A DNA stretch of 64,000 nt from Mesostigma viride (taxonomy: Eukaryota > Streptophyta > Mesostigmatophyceae > Mesostigmatales > Mesostigmataceae). Below are positions 46,223-55,807 of this stretch, piece after piece. Within the stretch, counting starts at the first letter, position 1, and each line of letters opens with the position of its first letter. The notes under the pieces were generated by a model. That model had not been told where the DNA came from, made no database searches, and saw only the letters and a program-made list of their open reading frames with translations. A program made the translations under genes and the position numbers. The stretch is taken from the NCBI GenBank assembly GCA_009746045.1, contig RPFO01000381.1, positions 48,538-112,537 on the forward strand, written 5' to 3'.

Positions 46223-46916
46223 TCAGGCCATTTTTGGCCGCGCAGGAGGCCATTTTTTGCCAAGTCCGGACCCGCTACAGGATTTCAGGCGGCAAAATAC
46301 GCAAGCCCCACTGGCGCGCAAATTTCCCCGCCTGCTGGCTTAGGTGAAAAGCGCGAATGCAACCTTACAAATTCAGTTTTGCAGTCTGCGGGCTGCGGTA
46401 CATGATAAGAATCCACGACCATGTAGGGTCGATTACGGTAATTGAGACATCTTGCCGGAAATTACCACCATCATGCCGAATGCACCACAGAAGGGCAAAG
46501 ACAAGGTCGTTGAGGCCACAGGCAGTCTCGCTGCTTGCACTATGACTGTGGCCTCCATGCTGTTATTATCATTGTTTACATGCAGGCCATTGACAGTAAA
46601 TGAAGCTTCCCTCACGACTGTTCCAATGTTTTGTCACAGTCAAACGTGAAGCCGGCTAGCAATTAAGTAACCTGCCAAAATGAGAGCCGAGGTCAGAGGG
46701 TTAAAACACACATTTGTAGTATAAAACGCAGGCACCGCGCGTGGCTGCCCAGGGCGTGTTTTGCAGCCCGCCTTTGTCCAAAATATCTGGCCTGGAAAAT
46801 GGACTTTGGCCGGCTTTGACGCTGCATGCACTGCTGGATCGGGCTTGACGAGAGCTGTCAAATGCCGTATAGAAGTCCGTCAGAGGAGGAGGTGGTCAGG
46901 GCTGCTAGCCTAATTC
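46223..46916. other. Intergenic
   Basis: No recognised gene or repeat. The short ORFs on both strands overlap each other and lack motifs. Confidence 0.5.
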
Positions 46917-46993
46917 TACCGTTAAGTTGCGTTCCCGCTGGGTTGCGGCGCCAAGTTTTAGGGGGCGATCGCAACTTAACGCGGGAATGACTG
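46917..46993. mobile_element. Pogo/Tc1-like MITE, copy B
   Basis: GTTAAGTTGCG near the left end (its extreme end lost) and CGCAACTTAACGCGGGAATG plus ACTG at the right, followed by TA. Confidence 0.6.
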
Positions 46994-47001
46994 TACTCTA
47001 T

Positions 47002-47201
47002 CAAGGAGACAACCAGCGCAGGCCAGAAATCGGGAGAATCCGGACCATGGTAGCTCGAGCCTGCCGTTATCTTGTCCGCGTGTTCGAGTCGTTCAGGATG
47101 ATGAAGATGAATGGTGATGGAAATGTGTATCCTTGTGCATTGAAATTATGGCTGGCTTACGTGTAGAGCGACTAGATGACCTAGACGGTGGGGCCGGAAA
47201 C
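47002..47201. repeat. Dispersed short repeat, full-length copy
   Basis: 200 bp beginning CAAGGAGACAACCAGCGCAG and ending GGGGCCGGAAAC, flanked by ACTCTAT at 46995-47001 and 47202-47208. Related copies are at 13652, 16352, 24714, 51761 and 52334. It is probably a SINE or the 3' end of a LINE. One end is constant and the other varies between copies. A stop-free frame ([20 protein letters not shown]) exists but need not be coding. Confidence 0.75.
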
Positions 47202-47227
47202 ACTCTATGAAAGGCTTGAACACGGTA

Positions 47228-47361
47228 CAGTCATTCACGCCTTAAGTTGGGTTGGCTTAAGTTGGGTTCACGCCTTAAGTTGGGTCGCAGTTGGCTGCAT
47301 GGCGAACCCAACTTAAGGCTGCTGGCTGTACTAGCGAAAACCCAACTTAAGGCGTGAACTG
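47228..47361. mobile_element. Pogo/Tc1-like MITE, copy C
   Basis: Starts after TA with CAGTCATTCACGCCTTAAG and ends CTTAAGGCGTGAACTG. TTAAGTTGGG repeats lie in both orientations. Confidence 0.65.
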
Positions 47362-47529
47362 GCTTCTAGCGCGGTGTGGCACTGTGTTTTGACTGCCGCG
47401 ACTTGTGGGTGGTCGCCAGCCCGCGCCACCCAGCCCACCCAACACTTGTAACCTAGAATTCACTGCGGATCTTGGTTATTTGGTTGCTGATTCTGTCATC
47501 ATTGTCGGTATTGTATTTATTATAATTCA

Positions 47530-48365
47530 TCAATCAATTAATCAATTAAACTCGTGCTCCCGTTGGGGAGTCCGTCACGGAGCATTGGGTTAACCCCGGA
47601 TGATCAATAGACGGATGGATGGCGGGTTGATGGGTACACGCAATCCTACCGGTCTTTCAATTTAGCCAAGCTCTGCCTATGCAGAGAGATACTCTATGCT
47701 GAGAAGCCATGCCCTAGGCATTGTTTAGATGATCTTCCACCCAGTCTGTCCGCACATCAGCCAGCAGAGTGAGGTGCTGGAATACGTAGTGGTCCAGGTG
47801 CACTTTGTGCACCCAGAGCAAGTGTAGTTTACATCCCGGCCAACCCTTGCAGGAAGTAGCCCAGAATGTATTAAGAGCCATATGCCCCTTCTCAAGGATA
47901 TGTGCTGCATGTACTCCCAACGGAGATTTATTACAATTTAATTTAAGTTTACCGGTCTATTCTATCTAAGTACAAACAATCCTACTCTATCTATTGTGCC
48001 CCAGACCCTAATAGGGGTCTTGCCTAGCATGCTTCTCGCGTTTGCAAACACGTACGCGGCTTCCCCACTGGAGGGGGTCGCGGTTGTCCTCTATAACCTG
48101 AGCCCACTTGGCCTTCTCCATCATCTTTTTCCAAATCATGGAGAGGCCTCATAGGCCCCCCATGTCCTCTTCTAGCTGCTCTTTGAAAGTGCGGGCCTTG
48201 CAGCGGCGTCTAGCATTGCTGGGCCCGTCCCACGTGACTAAGGAGGTGCATGCCTGCCAGGCTGAGTAGGTCGCATGCAGCCCTGCGGAGGGGCCACGTG
48301 ATGTGTCTACCTGGTTGGTGCGAGCTAAGTGCCCTACTACCAACTGCAGGCGCCGCTGCTGGATG
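47530..48365 (-). mobile_element. LINE 3' part with stem-loop and TTAATTGA tail
   Basis: Minus-strand reading: RRLQLVVGHLARTNQVDT, then TWDGPSNARRRCKARTFKEQ and KWAQVIEDNRDPLQWGSR, the C-terminus after a LINE RT. The 3' end has TGCTCCGTGACGGACTCC then CAACGGGAGCACGAG, a stem-loop, followed by TTTAATTGATTAATTGATTG. A plus-sense fragment of another LINE 3' end (CTCCCAACGGAG) is nested near 47697-47945. 5' truncated. Confidence 0.65.
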
Positions 48366-48382
48366 GTGATGCCTAACTAGTG

Positions 48383-49030
48383 GCATTAAACTAAATTAAA
48401 TTAAATTATAACATGACTCCGTTGGGAGACCATGTAGCACATATTCCCTAGCTTGCTGGATGGATGGAGGTGGGCAGAGTCGTGTAACCGAACTAATCTA
48501 ACTCTAAGCTAATCTAATCTAGAAAACCCTACCTATTCTACTCAGCAAAGCGCCCCTTCCGCTTGGGGGGAGGGGGCTTGCCCACAGGGGCGGGCGTATG
48601 ATGAGCCTGGACAATGGTCTTCCACCTCTTCTGGACACTAGTGGCATGCCTAGAGGTACAATTAAGTCCTCCTTGCGGACGTGAGCAGCATAGCCCACCG
48701 ACACGCGGACGTGAGCAGCATTATTAAGCCCACACACACAGAAAATTGACCGCGGCATGTTGGTGACCGTGTCGTCCAGCTTTTTGGCAAGGTTGGCTGT
48801 GAGGGTCCACGTCTCGGCCCCATATGTGAGAACAGGAAGGACCAGGTCACCAGGACCTTAAACCGGTCCTGTTTCTCTAGCTTGCCCAAGGGCTTGCGCC
48901 ACAGGGCCCTGTATTGGCGTAAAGCGTGCCAGGCGAGGGAGATACGGTGCATGGTCCACGTCGGCCTAGCTCGCAGCTGGGGAGTACTGAAGATACCCAA
49001 CAACTTGACGCGGTAGCCGGTATTGTATAT
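48383..49030 (-). pseudogene. LINE reverse transcriptase C-terminal remnant
   Basis: Contains LTYGAETWTLTANLAKKLDD (about 48845-48785), a signature of the region just after the RT fingers/palm in CR1/RTE-type LINEs, preceded by LGIFSTPQLRARPTWTMHRI in another frame. One frameshift lies near 48845. It ends with GRGALLSRIGRVF, then a 3' UTR closing in CTCCCAACGGAG and a TTTAATTTAATTTAG tail. No catalytic RT or endonuclease remains. Confidence 0.75.
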
Positions 49031-49453
49031 ATGGGCAAACGGCTTCGGTCATGATGCAGTCGGTTCAATTTAGGCGTTCGTCACATTTGAACCCATCATA
49101 AATGCGACCCAACAACTAAGTAATGGCCGACAAAACTGATGATAAGGCCAAATGGAACGAACTGTTTTCGGGCAACGGGGCAACGTCCAACAAAAAGCAG
49201 AAACGAGACACCACAGGCGAGAAGGCGGGTGGCAAGGGCAAGCAAGCTCTCAAACCAGCAACACAGCCTGAACACAGCACTGTTTACGATTACTGACTCA
49301 TAAATGAACGCGCATGCCCTATGTAGCACACCAAGTTAGGCAGGTTTGGCTAGCACTACAGTACCGTGCTGTGTTGGGCTTCACCTGCCTATAGCCGGTT
49401 TGATGACTTGCATCCAAGTTTCGACCCGAAATACGACCTTGGGGGTGAATTCT
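49031..49453. other. Intergenic
   Basis: No feature recognised between the LINE remnant and the piggyBac target site. Confidence 0.5.
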
Positions 49454-49457
49454 TTAA

Positions 49458-51155
49458 CCCATGGTCCGCCGATGCTATGTTTTTGCATAGCAACCCGTGT
49501 CACGTAACTATACCGCGTAAATCCATGACCTCCGACGTAAGTGACGTAACGTAAATTGGTCCGACGGTCTGGGGCAGACCCAACGTGAATGAAAATGTCA
49601 AGGTCGGGCAGGTAACTGCGCCATAGCTCAGTAAATACCTCGTGCATTATAGAGGGTGTCACGTGACATTTGCTAACATTTGCTAACATTGGTACCGTTG
49701 CGCGCGCGCTGGGGATATGGCGCCTAGCGTCAGAAAATTGTGGGAAGGGCGAGTTATACGAGTGCCCGGCAGCGAGTTTTCCACCCCGGACATCTTCTAC
49801 GCTGGCCTGGTCACGGATGTTGCTGCCCGGGGTGGCCGTGATGGGACCCGTTTTCAGCTGACCTTCGAGGACGATGGGTCTCACTACTGGTACAAGAAGT
49901 CGCAGTGCGAGAAATGGTGGCACGAGCAGGGCAGGAAGAATTTCGTAGAAGAAGGCGACGACGCAAAGAGCTGTGAATCTGAATCCGATCGTGACGAGGC
50001 TGCAGAGGAAGATTCGGAGTCAGGTAGCCAGGAAGAAGACGATGAGGAGCCTGATAGTCCCGATGGCTGCAATGCCAAGCGCGTCAGGACTGCCGGACGT
50101 GGGCGAGGCAGGGGGCGTCCTGCTGCACCAGCGGGGCCGAGCCGCAGCAATGCCGACGACCAAGAAAGCGAGGCTGCCTGGGGCACCGACGATCTCGAGA
50201 TGCCAGCTGAGGCAAGCGTCGAGAAGCGAGATGCTGCATCGTGGCAGGGCAGGAACCGCTCCTTTCTGTGGTTGTTCAACATGGCTGTCATCACGGCCTA
50301 CAAGTACCAACAGCACGCCAGTGATAAAGATGATGCAATTCACAGCCAGAAAGAATTCAGGGCTGCACTAGTGAGGGGCATGGTCAAGGAGGCTAATAAC
50401 AAGGATAGGGAGAACAAGCGACCACACAGTGACACCCAGCGCCCCCGCACTGGATTACATGGCGGGTATTTCCCTGAGGCTGCAATGCATAGCCCAGGAA
50501 AGGCCAGCTTCAAATCAACATGTGCAGCCTGCAAGGAAAGAACCATCATTTCCTATTGGTGTGTGCAGTGCATGGTGCACTTGCACATCGAGGAAGGCTG
50601 CTGGCAGCACTGGCACAATGCCGAGGATGGCAAGTTTGCGCGTACTCTGGGTGACTAGATAGTTTGTTTTATTGTTTATGATGTTTATTTCATGCTGGCC
50701 ACATTTACAATGCATGGCAATGTGTGTAGCATGTCTACAAGGGATAGAGAGTTGGCATGACATTTTTCAGGTTTTGGGCTGTTCGTAGTCATGTGCCAAT
50801 ATGAGCGTGGTGCCATCTGTAAAATGCAGTTCTGAATGCACCCCCCCATTGGGGGACCCTTGAACATTCTAATAAAATTATCCAACCATGGTTTTGGTGA
50901 TTAGAACCCCCCCAGAAAAAAGGGGGGGATAAACTTTTTCTAACACGAAAAAGTTCGTCTTTTGCCCAACTTTGACTGAAGATAACATCCAGGGCACTGA
51001 ATGGACTCATGATATTATTGCATATTCTGAAAGCCCTTGAAGTGTAGATATTCTTGGCATCTTGGTTGAGGGGGTTTGGAGTTGTGGTCTAGGAGTTATG
51101 ATTTTTTTCATTTTCAGGGGTCAAAAAACCAAAAAAAGTGCTGGCGGACCATGGG
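49458..51155 (+). mobile_element. piggyBac-type element, TTAA-flanked
   Basis: A 1698-bp element bounded by TTAA (49454-49457 and 51156-51159) with 13-bp perfect inverted ends, CCCATGGTCCGCC. TTAA duplication and CCC ends are diagnostic of the piggyBac superfamily. It carries one intact ORF (49717-50658) with piggyBac C-terminal features but no DDE core. Confidence 0.88.
49717..50658 (+). CDS. piggyBac-derived protein lacking the catalytic core
   Basis: 313 residues, uninterrupted. Residues 1-70 look Tudor/chromo-like (KLWEGRVIRVPG, FQLTFEDDGSHYWYKKSQCE). Residues 80-115 are acidic. Residues 125-135 hold an AT-hook (GRGRGRGRP). Residues 180-235 match the last helices of piggyBac transposases (NRSFLWLFNMAVITAYKY, FRAALVRGMV), and residues 268-305 match the cysteine-rich TIR-binding domain (C-x2-C, WCVQC, H, C, WQHWH). 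The D...D...D region normally between the N-terminus and the helices is absent, with the frame kept. It could bind the element ends without cutting, as a repressor or targeting factor; that is inference. A true host-domesticated gene is less likely because the TIRs are intact. Confidence 0.75.
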   Translation: MAPSVRKLWEGRVIRVPGSEFSTPDIFYAGLVTDVAARGGRDGTRFQLTFEDDGSHYWYKKSQCEKWWHEQGRKNFVEEGDDAKSCESESDRDEAAEEDSESGSQEEDDEEPDSPDGCNAKRVRTAGRGRGRGRPAAPAGPSRSNADDQESEAAWGTDDLEMPAEASVEKRDAASWQGRNRSFLWLFNMAVITAYKYQQHASDKDDAIHSQKEFRAALVRGMVKEANNKDRENKRPHSDTQRPRTGLHGGYFPEAAMHSPGKASFKSTCAACKERTIISYWCVQCMVHLHIEEGCWQHWHNAEDGKFARTLGD

Positions 51156-51238
51156 TTAAGTGCAGTTCGATCGGCCTTCACGAGAGCTATCAAAAGACAC
51201 CCTAAAGTCCATCAGCAGGGCGGGGGGTCGCAAGTTAT

Positions 51239-51326
51239 GGTAACTTAACGGCTTAAGTTGGGTTCACGCCTTAAGTTGGGTTGACCCGAAGAAACCCTCG
51301 AACCCAACTTAAGGCGTGAATGACTG
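51239..51326. mobile_element. Pogo/Tc1-like MITE, copy D
   Basis: TTAAGTTGGG direct and inverted copies, right end CTTAAGGCGTGAATGACTG followed by TA. The left end is degenerate. Confidence 0.6.
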
Positions 51327-51377
51327 TACAGGTAATCCACCCGGCTAAGGGCCACACCCTCTAAGGGCCACCCCTGG

Positions 51378-51379
<2 letters not shown>

Positions 51380-51428
<49 letters not shown>
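51380..51428. repeat. Poly-C run of about 49 bases
   Basis: An uninterrupted C homopolymer. The length is unlikely to be exact. Confidence 0.9.
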
Positions 51429-51760
51429 ATCATTTTGCGCAATTTGGTTTGAAATGACCAGAATATTGCACAACTGTGGCGGCGTAGCTGCAAGGGAAGG
51501 GCCAGCGGTTGCCTCCAATTAAAGTCCAAGCCATGCCGTAATTCCAGCTGCTTGTTGTCGGTCGTTGCTTCGTATGTATCCAGTCAGTACTTGCATCGTA
51601 TGGATTGAGCAACGATCGTTGCACAAGGTTACGTGCTCCGCTTAGAGCTCGACAAGCAGCTTGTTCACTGTTCCATATGAACCGGCGTTCATTCCCTATG
51701 ACGACCATAAGCCGTCGAGTCGTGACAACGGATGTCACCCTGAAGGGGTTGGCGTATTAT

Positions 51761-51879
51761 CAAGGAGACAACCAGCGCAGGTCAGAAATCGGGAGAATCC
51801 GGACCATGGTAGCTCGAGCCTGCCATTATCTTGTCCGCGTGTTCGTGGCTTACGTGTAGAGCGACTAGATGACCTAGAC
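51761..51879. repeat. Dispersed short repeat, internally deleted copy
   Basis: Starts CAAGGAGACAACCAGCGCAG, jumps after GTGTTCG to TGGCTTACGTGTAGAGCGAC. It is flanked by a 10-bp duplication GGCGTATTAT at 51751-51760 and 51880-51889. Confidence 0.85.
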
Positions 51880-51889
51880 GGCGTATTAT

Positions 51890-52316
51890 GATAGTAATGA
51901 TCACGGGTGCCAATAGAGGTTGCTGCTGGCTGGTCCGAGTTGGAGCTAGAAAACCCTCGTGACAAAAATGTTATCGCTGTTTCGGTAAACGGCGACAAAG
52001 CGGAATTACGGAAGTTTGCTAGACAGTGCTTTCTTTTCCCGTTGCGTCACTGAAAAGGTAAACGGTCTTGCGATGTCAAAACAGCAGCAAGTAGAAGTCG
52101 CTGTGTTTAATTGCAATGTGGTAGTTTGATTTAACACATATACTGCCTGAAGCTTTTCAAGGATTGCTGGGATGTTGCCCATATTCTGATTTTCATATGT
52201 TTCTAACGCTTTAACTTTTGTCCAAGTGATGAAGACTGGCTTGGAAACTTGAGCTTGTCATGTTTACATTGTTATTGTGTTACAATATGTGCCTCTTTTC
52301 AGTGTATGTTTCATAT
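51890..52316. other. Intergenic
   Basis: No gene or repeat recognised. Confidence 0.5.
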
Positions 52317-52333
52317 ATAATGCGAGGCTTCAG

Positions 52334-52568
52334 TTAGGCTCGAAACACACGCCCTGATCAAGCATGCTGTTTCCGGCCCCACCGTCTAGGTCATCTAGTC
52401 GCTCTACACGTAAGCCAGCCATAATTTCAATGCACAAGGATACACATTGCCATCACCATTCATCTTCATCATCCTGAACGACTCGAACACGCGGACAAGA
52501 TAACGGCAGGCTCGAGCTACCATGGTCCGGATTCTCCCGATTTCTGGCATGCGCTGGTTGTCTCCTTG
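52334..52568. repeat. Dispersed short repeat, longest copy, opposite orientation
   Basis: 235 bp, reverse orientation to the copy at 47002. It is flanked by a perfect 17-bp duplication ATAATGCGAGGCTTCAG at 52317-52333 and 52569-52585, the length expected of target-primed reverse transcription. Confidence 0.9.
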
Positions 52569-53171
52569 ATAATGCGAGGCTTCAGCATCATGGTTTAGCA
52601 CGTGGTGGCAGCCAAGCCTCTAACGACAATCTTGGACCTAACCTTGGCCTACGCAAATATTTGCTTCTTGTTTCACTCTTTGGACTGAGCTAGCTTTACA
52701 CCTGCTATTTGGCCTGCACCATCCTCCCTGGCTGCCAGTTACATTTTGTGCCCCCCCCCCTGGCAGGCTGCAGGGTCTAGGATAGCGAGGGTGTAACGTA
52801 GACATGTTGTGGGCACCCTCGGTGCATTTTCAGGACCAGCCATGACCTGGCCATGCCTTCTTTCTTGGCACATTGAACATGACTTGTCAGAGTGCTTTTT
52901 GGTCACTCGTGTAACGACCCCCCTGCATTCATAAATTGTAAACAATTGAAAAAATGAGCATATTTCATGGATGTAAAGCATTTCAACTCTTGAGCATATC
53001 ATAAAAGTTAATGGTTCCATACCGTACCCATGGATGTGTTGACATGTGTGAGTTATTACAAATGGTATCCATCTTTAAAATGTCCTCATTTGAGGACATT
53101 TTCTTGCAGTGATTAGACATCAAGGTTCTAGATATTTTGCCATTGCACTTGCCCTTGCCCACACTCAATCC

Positions 53172-53364
53172 TGCGCACACGCACACGCACACGCACACGA
53201 CCACGCACACGCACACGCACACGCACACGCACACGCACACGCACACGCACACGACCACGCACACGCACACGCACACGCACACGCACACGCACACGCACAC
53301 GACCACGCACACGCACACGCACACGCACACGCACACGCACACGCACACGACCACGACCACGACC
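53172..53364. repeat. (ACGCAC)n array with periodic CGACCA units
   Basis: Hexamer array with CGACCA interruptions every 48-60 bases, giving a higher-order unit. Confidence 0.93.
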
Positions 53365-53528
53365 ATGGAAGTAACTAATGTCTAACTAAATTAGTTGTTT
53401 CACAACTGCAATAGAATAGCTGTCGATCTCACTTCATATGTCTTAATGGATCTATGATTCCATGTTGTTGCTTGATATGGCAAGTAACACAACAATCGAA
53501 CACTTTTGACACACCCACACACCTTGGC

Positions 53529-53785
53529 ACAATTCAGGGTGGCCCTATGTGGTCGCTTGATGTGCCATAATAAGTTAGACTAGTTCACGGCAAATCACGG
53601 CTCATCAATCACGTACACAACCATGCAGTGACTTTATTGAAAACTTGAACACACTGAATTCAGGTGGCCCTATGTGTGGTCGCTTGATGTGCCATAATAA
53701 GTTAGACTAGTTCATGGCAAATCACGGCTCATCAATCACACAACCATGCAAAGACTTAATTGAAAACTTGAACACAATTCAGGTG
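53529..53785. repeat. 125-bp tandem duplication
   Basis: Two near-identical units starting TTCAGGTGGCCCTATGTG (about 53535 and 53661), with the start of a third at 53779. The last overlaps the stop codon of the minus-strand fragment. Confidence 0.85.
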
Positions 53786-53990
53786 GCCAGCTGTAGCAGC
53801 TGCTTCCAAGCATCGATGGTAGCGTGCTCTTTCTTAAACAGTTTTTGATAGTCGTTCCAGCTGCATTCCCGCAATTTCTCCTCTGGAACAACCTCGAGAA
53901 GGAACCCGCCGGTGATACAATTCTATACACTCGGTTGCCTTGGGAGCGTTGCCCTCGGCGTCTTTCATTGTGACGATGACGAGGGCTTTA
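53779..53990 (-). pseudogene. C-terminal coding fragment of an unknown protein
   Basis: Minus-strand reading gives ALVIVTMKDAEGNAPKATEC, then after a one-base shift near 53905 FLLEVVPEEKLRECSWNDYQ and KLFKKEHATIDAWKQLLQLA to TGA at 53779. The amphipathic, charged composition looks like a real protein end, but I do not recognise the family. No N-terminal part was found to the right. Confidence 0.45.
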
Positions 53991-55176
53991 AAGTGCCTCT
54001 AGTCAACTAAGCCAGCATCCAGCATCCTCTGGGGGAATGCTGGATGCCCGGACGTGTCTTCTGCCATCCCCTCACGAAGTCTGTAACTCAGCTGTTCTGC
54101 GTCTTCAGTTCAGGGTTCTCAGCCGTCAATGGAAGCAGCTAGCAAACTGGAAGCCCACCTGTGTTAGGCGCTGCATGCTGCGCAGAATAATTTAATAAAC
54201 CGCTAGCCATGTAACCAAGGCATTTCCCCGCTTTCCCCTGCTTTTTCCTGCTAAAAAACAGGGGTGGCCCTTAACCCTTCATTTGTACTGAGTCCGTTTT
54301 CGTGGTACCAGTCGAAGTCCTACCACTCTAACGGACTGAGTTTGTGCGCCTTGCAGGCGCCGCGCCAAAAATAATTTGATGGTGCCACCTGGCGGGATTG
54401 AAAGATCTAGACGTCAGCTTTCCGTAGCCCTATTCAGACCGTACTTTGGACAACTGGCCAGGGCGATATACTCAATCAAAGTTGGGGGGGTACCATGGTC
54501 AAACGGGACCGACGTGAGTGAAAATAATTGACGTCCGCGGCTATGGCGGTGCAGGCAAATGACTGGTACGAGAGCATGGCTTGGAATTTTGAACTCAAAT
54601 TTTGTAGTCATTATCCTTGAGTGTTATAAAGGTTATATCTCTGGCCGTGAAGCGTCTGGATGTGCGCAAGTATGTCTCTAGGTTCTAATCGGTGCAGCAG
54701 ATCCTGTCAGCGGCCATGCAGGCGGTGACAGTGCGTATGCTACCTGTTGTTCGGCAGCAAACGTCCATATATTTGCGCGTGGATAGACTGGTTACGTTAT
54801 TCTTGACATGTTTTATTAGCGATGACGGCCAGGAAAGGTTCGAGGCTATGTCCGTGAGGTGGGAGTGATGGCTCCCGCACAGCAGGTAATCTGCGGTTTC
54901 GACCTGGTACGTATTAACATGTTAGCGTTTATACATTACAGTACCAAGTCGTCCTATCGTTTATAAACTAGTTGTAGACATGTAATCGATTGTTTTTGCT
55001 TGTCGTTTTGTTGCTTTAGTGCTTTGTAACGACTAAAAATGATCATCAACATCATCCACAGTCCAATATGAAAGATCTTTTACCTGGGTTGCTTTCCTGA
55101 GTCGCAGAACTTCAAGTATCCGAGCAACGTTGAGATGGAAATTCCACAGCACGTGATTTAGGGAATCACGACCCCT
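53991..55176. other. Intergenic
   Basis: No gene seen; short ORFs lack motifs. Confidence 0.45.
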
Positions 55177-55807
55177 TGTAGACACAAAGACAAGCTCGTG
55201 TATAGACGACCTCTGTGGAACTGAAGGACGTCTATAGCCAAGGGGCTCTTATGAATGGACAACAAAGACAAGCTTTATTATACCATGGTGAATCAAAACC
55301 AACGTCCCAACAATGGCGACCCCACGTCCTTGATATCGACGTGCTTGTCGAACTTGCTCCAACCTTAGCCTGAAGAGAACCAATCAGAATCATGGAATTC
55401 TATACAAGATCTTCGTATCCATCCTAGTCACACAAAACAGAACAACACCACACACAGCCTGGCAGAATCTTTCCATGAGATCCTAAATCTGTCGTAAGCA
55501 CTGAAGTCCCAAAGGAGCATTTAAGACTCAATAGTACCAACTAACAAACTACAACCCCACGTGGATCAGGCCACGACCAATGAGGGCTCCTATCAGTAGT
55601 ACCAACCAACAAACTACAACCCTACGTGGATCAGGCCACGACCAATGAGGGTTCCTATCAGTTGGTTGACAAAGTATCAGCTCCAAGTACCATCGTCTTA
55701 GAAACCTCATAACTTTCTCAATACTGATCCAAAAGTCCTCGATCGAATAAAAGCCAAACATTCACAAAACAAAGGATGTAACAACAAAGTCATTTTTGCT
55801 TGTTACA
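55177..55807 (-). repeat. Probable 3' LTR of a Ty3/gypsy-like element
   Basis: On the minus strand a polypurine tract GTTTTGAGGGGGAGATA (55824-55808) is followed by TGTAACAAGC, the usual PPT-LTR junction. The far end is placed at a CA near 55177 by form only. A 65-bp tandem duplication (starts 55533 and 55598) lies inside. The partner 5' LTR was not found. Confidence 0.5.

Noticed and set aside
49384-49923. 180-residue minus-strand ORF across the piggyBac left end
   Set aside because: It spans the element boundary and is antisense to the clear 313-residue ORF.
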